DNA of 64,000 nucleotides from Flavobacterium sp. ENC (GTDB lineage: Bacteria > Bacteroidota > Bacteroidia > Flavobacteriales > Flavobacteriaceae), in the NCBI RefSeq assembly GCF_020991415.1, contig NZ_JAJMOY010000002.1, forward strand, positions 124,001 through 188,000, written 5' to 3'. The position numbers and the translations under genes are program-made. Positions 1 through 8,814 of this stretch are shown one piece after another; the first letter of the stretch is position 1; the number at the start of each line of letters is the position of its first letter. The notes under the pieces were generated by a model. The model was given only the letters and a program-made list of their open reading frames with translations. It was not told where the DNA came from and made no database searches.

Positions 1-1278
1 AATGAGAATATTTTTCAGGATTTCAATATTGGTAATCTGATAATTTAAATCATAATAGGCATATCCTTTATAGACTCCGTTCTCGATTAAGACGGCACTT
101 CTTTCATTTATATTTCGCCCTCTGTCGAGCAGAATCATGCTTTTATTGTCGAAGCTGTTTTCTGAGATGAATTGCTGGACCCTTACATTGTATACTTCAG
201 GAGTTATTTCACCAATACAGGCCCCGTCACATTCTTTTATTTTATATTGAAAACACTCTTTTTTAGCCGCATACAATCCAGTGAGTTTCTGGCATAAGTT
301 ATATGTAGCAGTATGTTTGAAAAGGGCATTTTTACCTTCCTGTAAACTTGCGAAAGAGGTGATTTCTTTTTTACGTCCATCTGCTTTTCCCAGTTTTAGA
401 TTCAAATATCCATTACTGTCTTTTTCAGCATATAGCGCATACGGGAATATTGTTTTTCGCTGTGAACGATTGTATCTCGGTCTGTTGATTTTTACTTCTT
501 CGCTCTCTTTGAGCAGTGCAATCAATTCGCTTCCGGTTTCATCGTACGTTATGGTAAAAACTTCCGCCTGTATTTTTTTGCTTTTTGTTGTAATTCCGGT
601 AAAATGCTGATTAACTCGTTTTTTGATATTTTGGCTTTTGCCGATATAAATTAAAGTCCCACTTTGGTTGTGAATATAATAAACACCGGTTTTTGCAGGC
701 ATTTGTGATAAAAGATCGAGAAATTTCGGAGCAATTCCTTTTTCAACTTCCAGTTTTATGAAATCTTTTACAATGGTTTTTTCCAAATCTTTTTCCAAAA
801 GCATTTTGAACAATTTGGTCGTTGCCATAGCGTCACCACTGGCGCGATGTCTGTCTGCCATAGGGATTCCGAGTGCACGCACTAATTTTCCTAAACTGTA
901 AGAAGGCTGTTCCGGAATTAATTTCTTGGCCAGCTCAACAGTACAAAGCGTTCGGGCTTCAAAATCATAGCCTAAGCGTCTGAATTCAGTACGTAAGATC
1001 CGGTAATCAAAAGAAGCGTTGTGTGCTACGATAATACAATCGGAAGTGATTTCTATGATTCTTTTGGCTACCTCAAAAAATTTTGGAGCAGAACGGAGCA
1101 TAGCATTATTTATCCCGGTTAATTTCACCACGAATGGCTGAATCGGAATTTCGGGATTGACAAGGCTAATGAACTGGTCAATTACTTCATGTCCATCAAA
1201 TTTATAAATGGCGATTTCGGTAATTCCTTCTTCATTAAACTGGCCTCCGGTCGTTTCTATGTCTAGTATTGCGTACAA
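1..1278 (-). CDS. Exonuclease (DEDD) plus GIY-YIG nuclease, C-terminus cut by window edge
   Basis: The frame is open from a TTG at 1278 down to base 1, so the C-terminus lies outside the window. The first ~160 residues are a DnaQ-like 3'-5' exonuclease: LDIETTGG near residue 5, HNASFDYR near 86 and HRASGDA near 144 supply the DEDD acidic residues and the catalytic His. From about residue 198, GVYYIHNQSGTLIYIGKS is a GIY-YIG endonuclease core of the UvrC/Cho type. This two-domain architecture is known as a Cho-like repair nuclease annotated as a polymerase III epsilon homologue; a role in excision repair is inferred. No ATG lies at the right place, and the protein family begins xYAILDIETT, so the TTG start is preferred. 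Confidence 0.85.
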   Translation of the reverse strand, partial: MYAILDIETTGGQFNEEGITEIAIYKFDGHEVIDQFISLVNPEIPIQPFVVKLTGINNAMLRSAPKFFEVAKRIIEITSDCIIVAHNASFDYRILRTEFRRLGYDFEARTLCTVELAKKLIPEQPSYSLGKLVRALGIPMADRHRASGDAMATTKLFKMLLEKDLEKTIVKDFIKLEVEKGIAPKFLDLLSQMPAKTGVYYIHNQSGTLIYIGKSQNIKKRVNQHFTGITTKSKKIQAEVFTITYDETGSELIALLKESEEVKINRPRYNRSQRKTIFPYALYAEKDSNGYLNLKLGKADGRKKEITSFASLQEGKNALFKHTATYNLCQKLTGLYAAKKECFQYKIKECDGACIGEITPEVYNVRVQQFISENSFDNKSMILLDRGRNINERSAVLIENGVYKGYAYYDLNYQITNIEILKNILI

Positions 1279-1317
1279 ATTAAGTGTTCAGTCTCAGTTT
1301 TTAGTATTCAGTTTTCT

Positions 1318-1345
1318 GTAGAGGCGCACTGCAGTGCGTCTTACG
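1318..1345. repeat. Short palindromic intergenic repeat
   Basis: A perfect 14-base palindrome, CGCACTGCAGTGCG, occupies 1325-1338 and extends imperfectly on both sides to about 28 bases. It lies in the 84-base gap between two genes read in the same direction. It is preceded by CAGTCTCAG-type words like those found at 12190 and 41170. A mobile palindromic repeat is more likely than a terminator, as no T-run follows on the minus strand. Confidence 0.5.
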
Positions 1346-1362
1346 ATATGTGGTTTTGAAAA

Positions 1363-2034
1363 TTATCTCCCTCCAAAAATGCTGCTTCCAATTCGAACCA
1401 TGGTGCTTCCGCATTCAATAGCAAGCTGATAGTCACCGGACATTCCCATGGAAATAGTAGAGACACCTTGCAGTGCGCCTTTACCGTATTCATCACTATT
1501 TTTTAATGAATCAAAAATAGACTTTAAATGTGTAAATTCTTTTTTAATCTGGTTTTGGTTTTCGGTAAATGTTGCCATTCCCATTAATCCTAAGATACGA
1601 ATATTTTTCATCTCTTTGAATTCTGGCGAAGATAAAAGTAAATTCAGTTCGTTTTGATCAAGACCAAATTTAGTTTCTTCTTCAGCAATGTGTATTTGGA
1701 GCAGGCAATCTATTACTCTGTTGTTTTTTAATGCCTGTTTATCGATTTCCTGTAATAATTTCAGGCTGTCAACCCCATGAATCAGATTTACAAACGGAGC
1801 CATAAATTTGACTTTATTTGTTTGAACGTGTCCGATCATATGCCATTGGATATCTTTCGGCATTTGTTCCCACTTATCGGCCATTTCCTGGATTTTGTTT
1901 TCTCCAAAAATACGCTGGCCCGTTTCATAAGCTTCCATTAAATCAGCTACGGGCTTTGTTTTGGAAACGGCAACTAAAGTTACATTTTCCGGCAAAGAAG
2001 CTTTTATGGAATCTAAATTTGATGCGATTGACAT
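1363..2034 (-). CDS. Pyridoxal phosphate homeostasis protein (YggS/PROSC family)
   Basis: A 223-residue cytosolic PLP-binding protein of the YggS family, which buffers free PLP and affects amino-acid and B6 balance but has no known enzymatic activity. The PLP lysine is Lys25 in VAVSKTKP; other family signatures are FGENKIQE, HMIGHVQTNK, GLMGMAT and the C-terminal SMGMSGDYQLAI followed by VRIGSSIFG. Length matches the family. It starts 11 bases after the 3-hydroxybutyryl-CoA dehydrogenase gene ends, so the two are probably co-transcribed. Confidence 0.92.
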   Translation of the reverse strand: MSIASNLDSIKASLPENVTLVAVSKTKPVADLMEAYETGQRIFGENKIQEMADKWEQMPKDIQWHMIGHVQTNKVKFMAPFVNLIHGVDSLKLLQEIDKQALKNNRVIDCLLQIHIAEEETKFGLDQNELNLLLSSPEFKEMKNIRILGLMGMATFTENQNQIKKEFTHLKSIFDSLKNSDEYGKGALQGVSTISMGMSGDYQLAIECGSTMVRIGSSIFGGR

Positions 2035-2045
2035 GTTGTTTTCTT

Positions 2046-2939
2046 TTATGAAAGGATAAATTGCTTAGAAATTTTCTCTGCTTTTTTACTTTCGCTGTAA
2101 TCGTAAAAACCTTCTCCGGATTTCACACCCAGTTTTCCTGCACGTACCATATTTACCAATAAAGGGCAAGGCGCATATTTAGGATTTTTGAAACCTTCAT
2201 ACATGACATTCAAAATAGCCAGGCAAACATCAAGGCCTATAAAATCAGCTAATTGCAGCGGTCCCATTGGGTGTCCCATTCCTAATTTCATTACCGTGTC
2301 AATTTCGTAAACACCGGCCACTTTATTGTATAACGTTTCAATGGCCTCGTTTAGCATAGGCATCAGAATTCTGTTGGCCACAAAACCCGGATAATCGTTT
2401 ACTTCAACTGGAGTTTTACCTAATTTTTCAGATAAATCCATGATGATTTTTGTTACTTCATCGCTGGTATTATAGCCGCGGATGATTTCTACCAATTTCA
2501 TAATCGGCACCGGATTCATAAAATGCATTCCGATAACTCTTTCAGGATGTGCCACTATAGCTCCGATTTGTGTAATGGAAATAGAAGAAGTATTCGTTGC
2601 TAAAATAGTATTGTGTGAGCAGGCTTCATTTAATTGTTTGAAGATGTTCAGTTTTAATTCCACATTTTCAGTGGCTGCTTCCACTACTAAATCAGCACCA
2701 ACTACACCGTCTTTTATATCCGTGTAGGTAATAATATTGGTAATTGTTTTGGCCACCTCTTCGGCAGAAATAGTTCCTTTTGCCAACATTCGGTCCAGAT
2801 TGGCAGCAATAGTCGCCATTCCTTTATCTAATGATTTTTCTGAAACGTCAATTAGTTTTACAACAAAACCACTTTGTGCAAAAGTATGGGCAATTCCGTT
2901 CCCCATTGTTCCTGCACCGATTACAGCTATAGTTTTCAT
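2046..2939 (-). CDS. 3-hydroxybutyryl-CoA dehydrogenase
   Basis: 297 residues. The N-terminal Rossmann fold shows GAGTMGNGIAHTFAQSG (residues 8-24) for NAD(P) binding; the catalytic region carries ATNTSSIS and IGMHFMNPVP with the active-site His; the C-terminal helical dimerisation domain contains GHPMGPLQLADFIGLD. The enzyme interconverts 3-hydroxybutyryl-CoA and acetoacetyl-CoA in butanoate and fatty-acid metabolism. It lacks the enoyl-hydratase half of fused FadB proteins. It is followed at 11 bases by the PLP homeostasis gene. Substrate chain length cannot be read from the sequence. Confidence 0.92.
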   Translation of the reverse strand: MKTIAVIGAGTMGNGIAHTFAQSGFVVKLIDVSEKSLDKGMATIAANLDRMLAKGTISAEEVAKTITNIITYTDIKDGVVGADLVVEAATENVELKLNIFKQLNEACSHNTILATNTSSISITQIGAIVAHPERVIGMHFMNPVPIMKLVEIIRGYNTSDEVTKIIMDLSEKLGKTPVEVNDYPGFVANRILMPMLNEAIETLYNKVAGVYEIDTVMKLGMGHPMGPLQLADFIGLDVCLAILNVMYEGFKNPKYAPCPLLVNMVRAGKLGVKSGEGFYDYSESKKAEKISKQFILS

Positions 2940-3029
2940 TTAATTTTGGTATTTAAATTTTAAAAGTTAAGGTTTAAAGCGGGTTTTGGGCCAACTTTAA
3001 ACCTTAAAAAATAAGAGTTATATTTTGTG

Positions 3030-3995
3030 TTATTTTTCGAAACAATCTATAATCTGATACGCTACACGTAAAGCATCTGTAGCCTGTTCCAGTGTTACAA
3101 CCGGTGTAGTATCAGTACTAATTGCGTTTGCAAATGATTCCAATTCATCTAAAATAGCATTATTTTGCTCCATATCAGGATTCGTGAAATAGATTTGTTT
3201 TTTAACGCCTTCGGCATTTTGCAGGATCATATCAAAATCTCCCGGAACTTCAGGAGCATCTTTCATGCGTACTACTTCACATTTTTTCTCTAAGAAATCA
3301 ACGGAAATGTAGGCATCTCTTTGGAAGAAACGGGTTTTACGCATGTTTTTCATCGAAATTCTGCTTGCTGTTAAATTCGCTACGCATCCATTTTCGAATT
3401 CAATTCTGGCATTCGCAATATCCGGGGTTTCACTAATTACAGAAACACCGCTCGCATTAATGTTTTTGACTTTTGAATTTACAACACTTAAAATCGCATC
3501 GATATCGTGAATCATTAAATCTAAAACTACCGGAACGTCAGTACCACGCGGATTAAATTCAGCCAGACGATGTGTTTCTATAAACATTGGATTTTCGATC
3601 ATATTTTTGGTCGCAATAAAAGCCGGATTAAAGCGCTCCACATGACCTACCTGGCCTTTTACGTTGTATTCTTTTGCTAAAGCAATAATTTCTTCTGCTT
3701 CATCAACCGTATTGGCAATAGGTTTTTCTATAAAAATATGTTTTCCGGATTTGATCGCCACTTTTGCACATTTATAATGTGAAAGCGTAGGCGTTACAAT
3801 ATCGATTACATCAACAGCGTGAATTAATTTTGCGATTGTGCTGAAGTTTTTATAGCCAAATTCTTTTGAAATTCTTTCGGCATTTTCCTGATTTTCGTCG
3901 TAAAATCCAACTAATTCATATTTGTCAGATTGTTGTAATAAACGTAAATGTATTTTACCAAGATGACCAGCACCTAAAACTCCCACTTTTAACAT
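3030..3995 (-). CDS. Gfo/Idh/MocA family oxidoreductase
   Basis: 321 residues with an N-terminal Rossmann fold (VGVLGAGHLGKIHLRLL, residues 4-20), the family signature IFIEKPIANTVDEAEE near residue 92 where the EKP lysine is catalytic, and the C-terminal alpha/beta domain with HDIDAIL. Members oxidise or reduce sugars and related substrates with NAD(P). No sugar-pathway genes adjoin it, so the substrate is unknown. A possible -7 element lies at 4012-4019 (complement TATTTTTG). Confidence 0.88.
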   Translation of the reverse strand: MLKVGVLGAGHLGKIHLRLLQQSDKYELVGFYDENQENAERISKEFGYKNFSTIAKLIHAVDVIDIVTPTLSHYKCAKVAIKSGKHIFIEKPIANTVDEAEEIIALAKEYNVKGQVGHVERFNPAFIATKNMIENPMFIETHRLAEFNPRGTDVPVVLDLMIHDIDAILSVVNSKVKNINASGVSVISETPDIANARIEFENGCVANLTASRISMKNMRKTRFFQRDAYISVDFLEKKCEVVRMKDAPEVPGDFDMILQNAEGVKKQIYFTNPDMEQNNAILDELESFANAISTDTTPVVTLEQATDALRVAYQIIDCFEK

Positions 3996-4138
3996 GATAA
4001 TGTATTTTAAACAAAAATATAATTTATTTGTTGAAAGTAAAAGTTAATGCATTAAAGATTTAGCGATTTAATAATTAAAAATCAATATTTGATTTACTAT
4101 TAAGTTTATTAATTTTACCGAAATAAAATAAATCAATT

Positions 4139-4780
4139 TTGAAAGATACTGCCAAACATCAAGGACTTCGTAATCAATTAGTAAGCACTTTAGAACAAAA
4201 AGGGATTACTGACAGAGCTGTTCTCGATGCGATAAAAAAAATCCCGAGACACCTTTTTCTAAACTCCAGTTTTGAAGATTATGCTTATCAGGATAAGGCA
4301 TTTCCTATCGGGGCCGGACAAACTATTTCGCAACCTTATACCGTAGCTTTTCAGTCACAGTTGTTAGAAGTTAAAAAAGACCATAAAATTCTTGAAATTG
4401 GTACCGGTTCCGGATATCAGACAGCAGTTTTGTTTATGCTTGGAGCCAAAGTCTACAGTGTTGAAAGACAAAACGAATTGTTTAAGGCGACTTCAAATTT
4501 ATTCCCGAAATTAAATATTCGTCCCAAACATCTTTCTTTTGGAGATGGATATAAAGGATTACCAAATCATGCTCCTTTTGACAGTATTATTGTTACGGCA
4601 GGGGCTCCCTTTATCCCACAGCCTCTTATGGCTCAGTTAAAAATAGGAGGTAGACTTGTGATTCCGTTGGGGGAGCAAGTTCAGATCATGACTTTGCTGA
4701 TACGTAAAAACGAAACCCAATTTGAAAAACACGAGTTTGGAGAGTTCCGATTTGTTCCTTTATTAGAAGATAAAAATTAG
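4139..4780 (+). CDS. pcm: Protein-L-isoaspartate O-methyltransferase
   Basis: 213 residues. It methylates isoaspartyl residues in aged proteins with S-adenosylmethionine. The SAM-binding motif I is VLEIGTGSG-like (ILEIGTGSGYQTAVL, about residues 82-96), preceded by the family hallmark AGQTISQPYTVA and followed by VTAGAPFIPQPL and GGRLVIPLG. The start is TTG at 4139, since no ATG lies near the family N-terminus. Length matches bacterial Pcm. It converges on the Fic gene over a shared hairpin. Confidence 0.93.
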   Translation: MKDTAKHQGLRNQLVSTLEQKGITDRAVLDAIKKIPRHLFLNSSFEDYAYQDKAFPIGAGQTISQPYTVAFQSQLLEVKKDHKILEIGTGSGYQTAVLFMLGAKVYSVERQNELFKATSNLFPKLNIRPKHLSFGDGYKGLPNHAPFDSIIVTAGAPFIPQPLMAQLKIGGRLVIPLGEQVQIMTLLIRKNETQFEKHEFGEFRFVPLLEDKN

Positions 4781-4793
4781 ATTGTATAAACAC

Positions 4794-4831
4794 AAAATTC
4801 ACTAATTTACTGAAGTAAGTTAGTGAATTTT
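4794..4831. terminator. Bidirectional hairpin terminator
   Basis: AAAATTCACTAA pairs perfectly with TTAGTGAATTTT across a 14-base loop; A-rich on the left and T-rich on the right, so it can serve both pcm (plus) and the convergent Fic gene (minus). Confidence 0.85.
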
Positions 4832-4835
4832 TGAT

Positions 4836-5885
4836 TTATTGGGCGATAATACCAATGTATCTTTCCAGGTTCTCTTTTTCTATCTGAGCAATAAAAAGTA
4901 AAAAATCTTCTTTATTGTTTTTGGTTTGCGCTGTTTCTAAACTTTGGTAATATTGCATTCGGCTGTCATAATCGCCTTTTATATTGGCAATGATATAACC
5001 TTTTTGTAATAAAATTAAATTCATAACCAAACGGGAAGTTCGCCCATTTCCATCGATGAAAGGATGAATAGTAACAAGACGTTCATGCATTTCAGCTGCC
5101 AGAATAACAGGATGCAATTTGTTTTTATTGATTTCGTACCAAATAAAATAATCTTCCATTGCTTTGCTGACCATATAGGGTTGTGGCGGCATATGGGAGC
5201 TTCCCTTTATCATAACCTGAACCTTTCTGTAGCGACCTGCGTCTTCCGGGATGATACCCCGAAGAATTAAATTATGAATGGACAAAAGATCACGCTCGTT
5301 TAAGGAAACATTTCTCTGCATCAAATCCTTAATAAACCCAATGGCTTCCTGATGATTAATCGCTTCTAGATGTTCCCGCATGCTTTTGCCGGAGATAGTT
5401 AAACCTTCATTGATGACCATATCCGTTTCACGCAAAGTCATTGTATTTCCTTCAATTCGATTGCTTTCAAATGTATACTCTAATTCAAGAGCCTGAGTAA
5501 TTCTGTAACTGTCAAATTGACGATAATTATCTAGTTTTGCTTTTAAAAGATCTATCTCTTTTAAAAGATTTTCCAAAGTGGCAGAGATTTTTAATTTTGA
5601 AACCGTTCTGTTGTATTTAATTTCCTGCTCGGCTACCATTAAAGCTTTTAAGGCAAACTCATCATCGCCAATTTCATAAAGAATCTTTTCCTTTAGCCAG
5701 GCAATCATCAAAGTTTCATAATCGATTTCTAAAAGTTGGGAAAGTTTTGAAATCTGGCCTTTTGTCGGTTTTCTTGTTCCTGATTCAAATTTGCTTATTA
5801 ATGCCTGATCAATGCCAAGAATTTGTGCCACTTCACGAGTTTTTAAGCCTTTTTGCTCTCTTGCATTTTTAAGAAGTGTTTTCAT
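4836..5885 (-). CDS. HTH-Fic fusion, probable AMPylase with built-in inhibitory helix
   Basis: 349 residues in three parts: an XRE/Cro-type helix-turn-helix (residues 1-60, with LGIDQALISKFESGTRKP as the recognition region), a linker with charged helices (60-130), and a Fic domain. The Fic motif HPFIDGNGRTSR spans 274-285 and has every catalytic residue, with His274. SNRIEGN at 141-147 matches the [S/T]xxxE[G/N] inhibitory helix on the N-terminal side, as in class II Fic proteins. Known Fic enzymes transfer AMP or a related group to target hydroxyls. The DNA-binding domain suggests self-regulation. No separate antitoxin adjoins it. A -7 element (complement TAAATTTG) lies at 5914-5921. Confidence 0.9.
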   Translation of the reverse strand: MKTLLKNAREQKGLKTREVAQILGIDQALISKFESGTRKPTKGQISKLSQLLEIDYETLMIAWLKEKILYEIGDDEFALKALMVAEQEIKYNRTVSKLKISATLENLLKEIDLLKAKLDNYRQFDSYRITQALELEYTFESNRIEGNTMTLRETDMVINEGLTISGKSMREHLEAINHQEAIGFIKDLMQRNVSLNERDLLSIHNLILRGIIPEDAGRYRKVQVMIKGSSHMPPQPYMVSKAMEDYFIWYEINKNKLHPVILAAEMHERLVTIHPFIDGNGRTSRLVMNLILLQKGYIIANIKGDYDSRMQYYQSLETAQTKNNKEDFLLFIAQIEKENLERYIGIIAQ

Positions 5886-5913
5886 TTTTCGAACTTGTTT
5901 TATTTTGTCTTGA

Positions 5914-5921
5914 CAAATTTA
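5914..5921 (-). promoter_or_regulatory. TAnnTTTG -7 element for the Fic gene
   Basis: The complement reads TAAATTTG, an exact match to the Bacteroidota -7 box, about 29 bases upstream of the Fic start. No clear -33 TTG is present at the usual distance. Confidence 0.5.
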
Positions 5922-6010
5922 GTCATTTTTATTGGATAAAAAAAAATAACATCAAAAAGACATTACTTTTTTTAAACTAATAATTTTGGTTGGGAAAGAA
6001 AGAAAATGTT

Positions 6011-6466
6011 TTAATTATAAGCTTTCTTAATTCGGTCCAGATCACGTTTAGTATCCTGTTCTTTAAGGGATTCGCGTTTATCGTAGTTTTTCTTCCCTTT
6101 GCAAAGGCCGATTTGTAGTTTGGCCAGCCCTTTTTCATTGGTGAATAATTTCAAAGGAACAATCGTCAATCCTTTTGCCTGAACATTTTTATGAAGTGTT
6201 TTTAATTCCTTTTTGTTTAAAAGTAATTTTCTTTCGCTTCTGGATTTATGGTTGAATTGATTTCCAAAGGTATATTCTTCTATGTAGGTATTGATAGCAA
6301 AAAGTTCTATGCCGCTGAATTCACAAAAACTTTCGGTAATATTTGCTTTTCCCAGACGTATAGATTTGATTTCGGTTCCGGATAAAACAATTCCGGCAGT
6401 ATAGGTATCGATTATTTCGTAATCGAAACGCGCTCTTTTATTAAGTATATTGACTGATTTTAACAT
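6011..6466 (-). CDS. smpB: SsrA-binding protein SmpB
   Basis: 151 residues, the usual SmpB length. It binds tmRNA and delivers it to stalled ribosomes for trans-translation. Family motifs are [20 protein letters not shown] near the N-terminus, [17 protein letters not shown], and the C-terminal tail [20 protein letters not shown]. The -7 box lies so close to the ATG that the message would begin at or next to the start codon. No ssrA gene was recognised in the window. Confidence 0.96.
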   Translation of the reverse strand: MLKSVNILNKRARFDYEIIDTYTAGIVLSGTEIKSIRLGKANITESFCEFSGIELFAINTYIEEYTFGNQFNHKSRSERKLLLNKKELKTLHKNVQAKGLTIVPLKLFTNEKGLAKLQIGLCKGKKNYDKRESLKEQDTKRDLDRIKKAYN

Positions 6467-6471
6467 AGATG

Positions 6472-6479
6472 CAAAGGTA
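6472..6479 (-). promoter_or_regulatory. TAnnTTTG -7 element for smpB (near-leaderless)
   Basis: The complement reads TACCTTTG, an exact -7 box whose last base is six bases before the SmpB ATG at 6466. Transcription would start at or within a base or two of the start codon. Confidence 0.5.
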
Positions 6480-6604
6480 AAATAAAAATGAAAAACTTTG
6501 AGGAAATTAAAGATAATAATATTTTTTTTAATCTATGATTTTAATCAGTTTCAGAGAAAAACCTTACGATTAAGTTTGTTCTGTAATTTAAAATAAACTT
6601 TATC

Positions 6605-7243
6605 ATGAAAAAAATTGTAGCACTGATTAGTATCGCGTTAATTGGTTTAACAGCAAAAGCACAGGAAGTAAATCAGGGATTAAAAGGAGCGTGGTTTGCC
6701 ACTTCTCAATTTGGTTACCAGCAAACAAAAACAGCAGATGTAAAAAATACCAGTTTATCGGTATTGCCAATTGTGGGGACATTTGTTACGCCTTCTGTTG
6801 CTGTAGGAGCAGGTTTCGGTTATATTAACATAAAAGCAGATTCGGACAAAGGAACTGCCGCAAAAACTGATTTGATAGTAATTGAACCATTGGCAAGAAA
6901 ATATTGGAATGTTGCAGGTTCACTGTATTTCTTCGGTCAGCTGGCAGCACCGGTTATTACAGGAAAAGAAAAACAAAGTGACTTAAAGGTTACACAGTAT
7001 GGTTTATCATTATCCGGAGGATTCGATTATTTTGTGACTAAAAATTTCTCTGTAGAATTCTCTTATGACCTGGCTAATTTCACTTCAACAACCCTGGATC
7101 CAAAAACGGGAGAGAAAACCACAGTAACCAATTTTGGATTAGCGCACGTTGCCAGTGTTGATCCGTTTTATAATAGCGCTTTGGGTGGAAGCAGACCTAA
7201 CCTGACATCACCCCTTTCTTTTGGATTTAAATTTATATTCTAA
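6605..7243 (+). CDS. Outer-membrane beta-barrel protein
   Basis: 212 residues with a Sec signal peptide (MKKIVALISIALIGLTAKAQ, cleavage after about residue 20), alternating polar/hydrophobic strands and a C-terminal aromatic end (LSFGFKFIF), all typical of small eight-stranded barrels of the OmpW/porin-like type in Bacteroidota. No enzymatic motif is visible. It is flanked downstream by a strong terminator. Function is unknown; structural or small-molecule passage roles are only possibilities. Confidence 0.8.
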   Translation: MKKIVALISIALIGLTAKAQEVNQGLKGAWFATSQFGYQQTKTADVKNTSLSVLPIVGTFVTPSVAVGAGFGYINIKADSDKGTAAKTDLIVIEPLARKYWNVAGSLYFFGQLAAPVITGKEKQSDLKVTQYGLSLSGGFDYFVTKNFSVEFSYDLANFTSTTLDPKTGEKTTVTNFGLAHVASVDPFYNSALGGSRPNLTSPLSFGFKFIF

Positions 7244-7291
7244 TTGTTAATGGATGATATTGGTTCCAATTTGCTAATTTTGTAAAAAAAG

Positions 7292-7326
7292 AAAGACCGT
7301 ACTTTTTTAGAGTACGGTCTTTTTAG
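7292..7326 (+). terminator. Rho-independent terminator
   Basis: AAAGACCGTACT and AGTACGGTCTTT form a perfect 12-base-pair stem with an eight-base loop, followed by T residues, 48 bases after the barrel gene. Confidence 0.9.
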
Positions 7327-7345
7327 TATTATTTAAAAATATAAG

Positions 7346-7573
7346 ATGGAAAATCAGTCTAAAGATCCTTTGCATGGAATTACTCTAAAAGCTATAGTCG
7401 AAAAATTAGCAGATCACTATGGTTTTGATACTTTGGCAGAATTGATTCCAGTAAAATGTTTTACTTCAAATCCGAGTATCAAATCGAGTCTTACTTTTTT
7501 AAGAAAAACAGATTGGGCACGAAAAAGAGTAGAAGATTTATATATAAAATCAATCCCTAAGTTCAGGAGTTAA
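7346..7573 (+). CDS. VF530 family small DNA-binding-like protein
   Basis: 75 residues. The sequence DPLHGITLKAIVEKL, then FTSNPSIKSSLTFLRKT and WARKRVEDLY, matches the VF530/DUF2132 family, whose members are small, basic and have been described as having a DNA-binding-like fold. Function is not established. The gene begins 20 bases after a terminator, so it should have its own promoter, and its last four bases overlap the end of the convergent barrel gene. Confidence 0.85.
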   Translation: MENQSKDPLHGITLKAIVEKLADHYGFDTLAELIPVKCFTSNPSIKSSLTFLRKTDWARKRVEDLYIKSIPKFRS

Positions 7574-8127
7574 TTTAACTTATAAGAAAGCATCACGCCT
7601 CCGCGATAAGGAAGCCATTCACCACTTTTGTTCCAGTTTTGAGCTTTTTCATATCTGCCAGGAGTTCCGTCATTGTAGTAACCATGATAAAAGCCCTGAT
7701 GCCAGCCGCCTCCGGCAAAAATATCCAGTAGGAATTTATCATTCAGTTTGATGTTGTATCCAACCGTAACTCCCATTCGGTATCCAAAACCGTGTTCGTA
7801 TTTATTGGTTTCAAAATAATTCCATTTTTGAAGTTCATAAATGTCCGGCCCTATATGTGCACCAACATAGAATCCATTGTATTTTTCTTTAAAATGATAA
7901 CGAACTTCAGGAGTCAGGGTGTAAAATTTCATTGGGTTATGCCCGTCAAAGGAATCCCAAAAAGAAGCCATAACATCAACACTAAAGGTCGTTTTTTCGC
8001 CAATACTGGTTTCAATACCTATATTGGGTATAAGAACCACAGCGGTAGCTGCATTAAATTTCAGGTACGTCTGACTTTGTGACTGAATTGATAAGAAAAG
8101 AACAAACAGAATTAGGGCTTTTTTCAT
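7570..8127 (-). CDS. DUF3575-like outer-membrane protein
   Basis: The start at 8127 gives 185 residues beginning with a clean signal peptide (MKKALILFVLFLSIQSQSQ); an ATG 33 bases further upstream would put charged residues before it and is less likely. The body has repeated amphipathic strands (TPEVRYHF, GFYVGAHIGP, YRMGVTVGYNI) and ends in YRGGVMLSYKLN, as in DUF3575 barrels. These are usually of unknown role. It overlaps the convergent VF530 gene by four bases. A -7 box (complement TATATTTG) lies at 8177-8184. Confidence 0.78.
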   Translation of the reverse strand: MKKALILFVLFLSIQSQSQTYLKFNAATAVVLIPNIGIETSIGEKTTFSVDVMASFWDSFDGHNPMKFYTLTPEVRYHFKEKYNGFYVGAHIGPDIYELQKWNYFETNKYEHGFGYRMGVTVGYNIKLNDKFLLDIFAGGGWHQGFYHGYYNDGTPGRYEKAQNWNKSGEWLPYRGGVMLSYKLN

Positions 8128-8176
8128 AAAGTGATTTTTCAGGAGTAAAATAAGCTTCAATTACTTATTTCGCGTG

Positions 8177-8184
8177 CAAATATA
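8177..8184 (-). promoter_or_regulatory. TAnnTTTG -7 element for the DUF3575-like gene
   Basis: The complement reads TATATTTG, about 50 bases upstream of the chosen start. The -33 box is not clear. Confidence 0.4.
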
Positions 8185-8260
8185 ACGCAATACCATAGCA
8201 GACTGTTGTGTAAAAAATAATTTTAACAGGTTTTATTCACTGGATATTTTTTGTAATACG

Positions 8261-8809
8261 TTATTTGTCTAGTAATGAATAAATTACTTTGTCCAGAAAT
8301 ACACCTTCATAAAACTCTGCTTCTTTCAGATGCGCTTCTTTAACAAAACCACATTTTTGCAAAACCTTTTCTGAAGCAAAATTCTCAGGATCAATAACAG
8401 CTTCAATGGAATGTAGCTTTAAATCATCAAAGCCGTAACGGATTAATCTGTTTACAGCCTCGGGAATTATTCCTTTTCCATGAAATTCAGGTAACAGCAT
8501 ATAACCGATTTCAGCACGGTAATTTTCAGGCTGCATTCTGTAGTAGCCAATTATCCCAAGTAATTTCGGGTCATCTTTTAATGTAATTCCCCAGTTTATT
8601 CCAACATTTGTCACAATTTTTTCTTCAATCATTGCAATATGTTCAAGTGCATCTTCAGTCGTTTTTACTAAAGGTCTCGGAATATATTTCATTGTTTCGG
8701 GGTTCGAGCGCAATTCGAAAATTTCGTTCATATCATCATTAGTAATTCTTTTTAAAAGTAAACGTTCCGTCTCAATGATTGGGAATGGTGTAAAATTAAA
8801 TTCTAACAT
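8261..8809 (-). CDS. GNAT acetyltransferase, RimJ/RimL type
   Basis: 182 residues. The opening TERLLLKRIT and the core GYMLLPEFHGKGIIPEAVNRLI (acetyl-CoA loop, near 120-141) followed by ENFASEKVLQKCGF are typical of the RimJ/RimL group, which acetylates N-termini of ribosomal proteins or small amines. The substrate is not inferable. It follows the epimerase-like gene after five bases and probably shares its transcript. Confidence 0.85.
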   Translation of the reverse strand: MLEFNFTPFPIIETERLLLKRITNDDMNEIFELRSNPETMKYIPRPLVKTTEDALEHIAMIEEKIVTNVGINWGITLKDDPKLLGIIGYYRMQPENYRAEIGYMLLPEFHGKGIIPEAVNRLIRYGFDDLKLHSIEAVIDPENFASEKVLQKCGFVKEAHLKEAEFYEGVFLDKVIYSLLDK

Positions 8810-8814
8810 GTTTT

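Noticed and set aside
281..610. Open frame of 109 codons on the plus strand
   Set aside because: It lies fully antisense to the exonuclease/GIY-YIG gene, whose domains are clear, and its product has no recognisable features.
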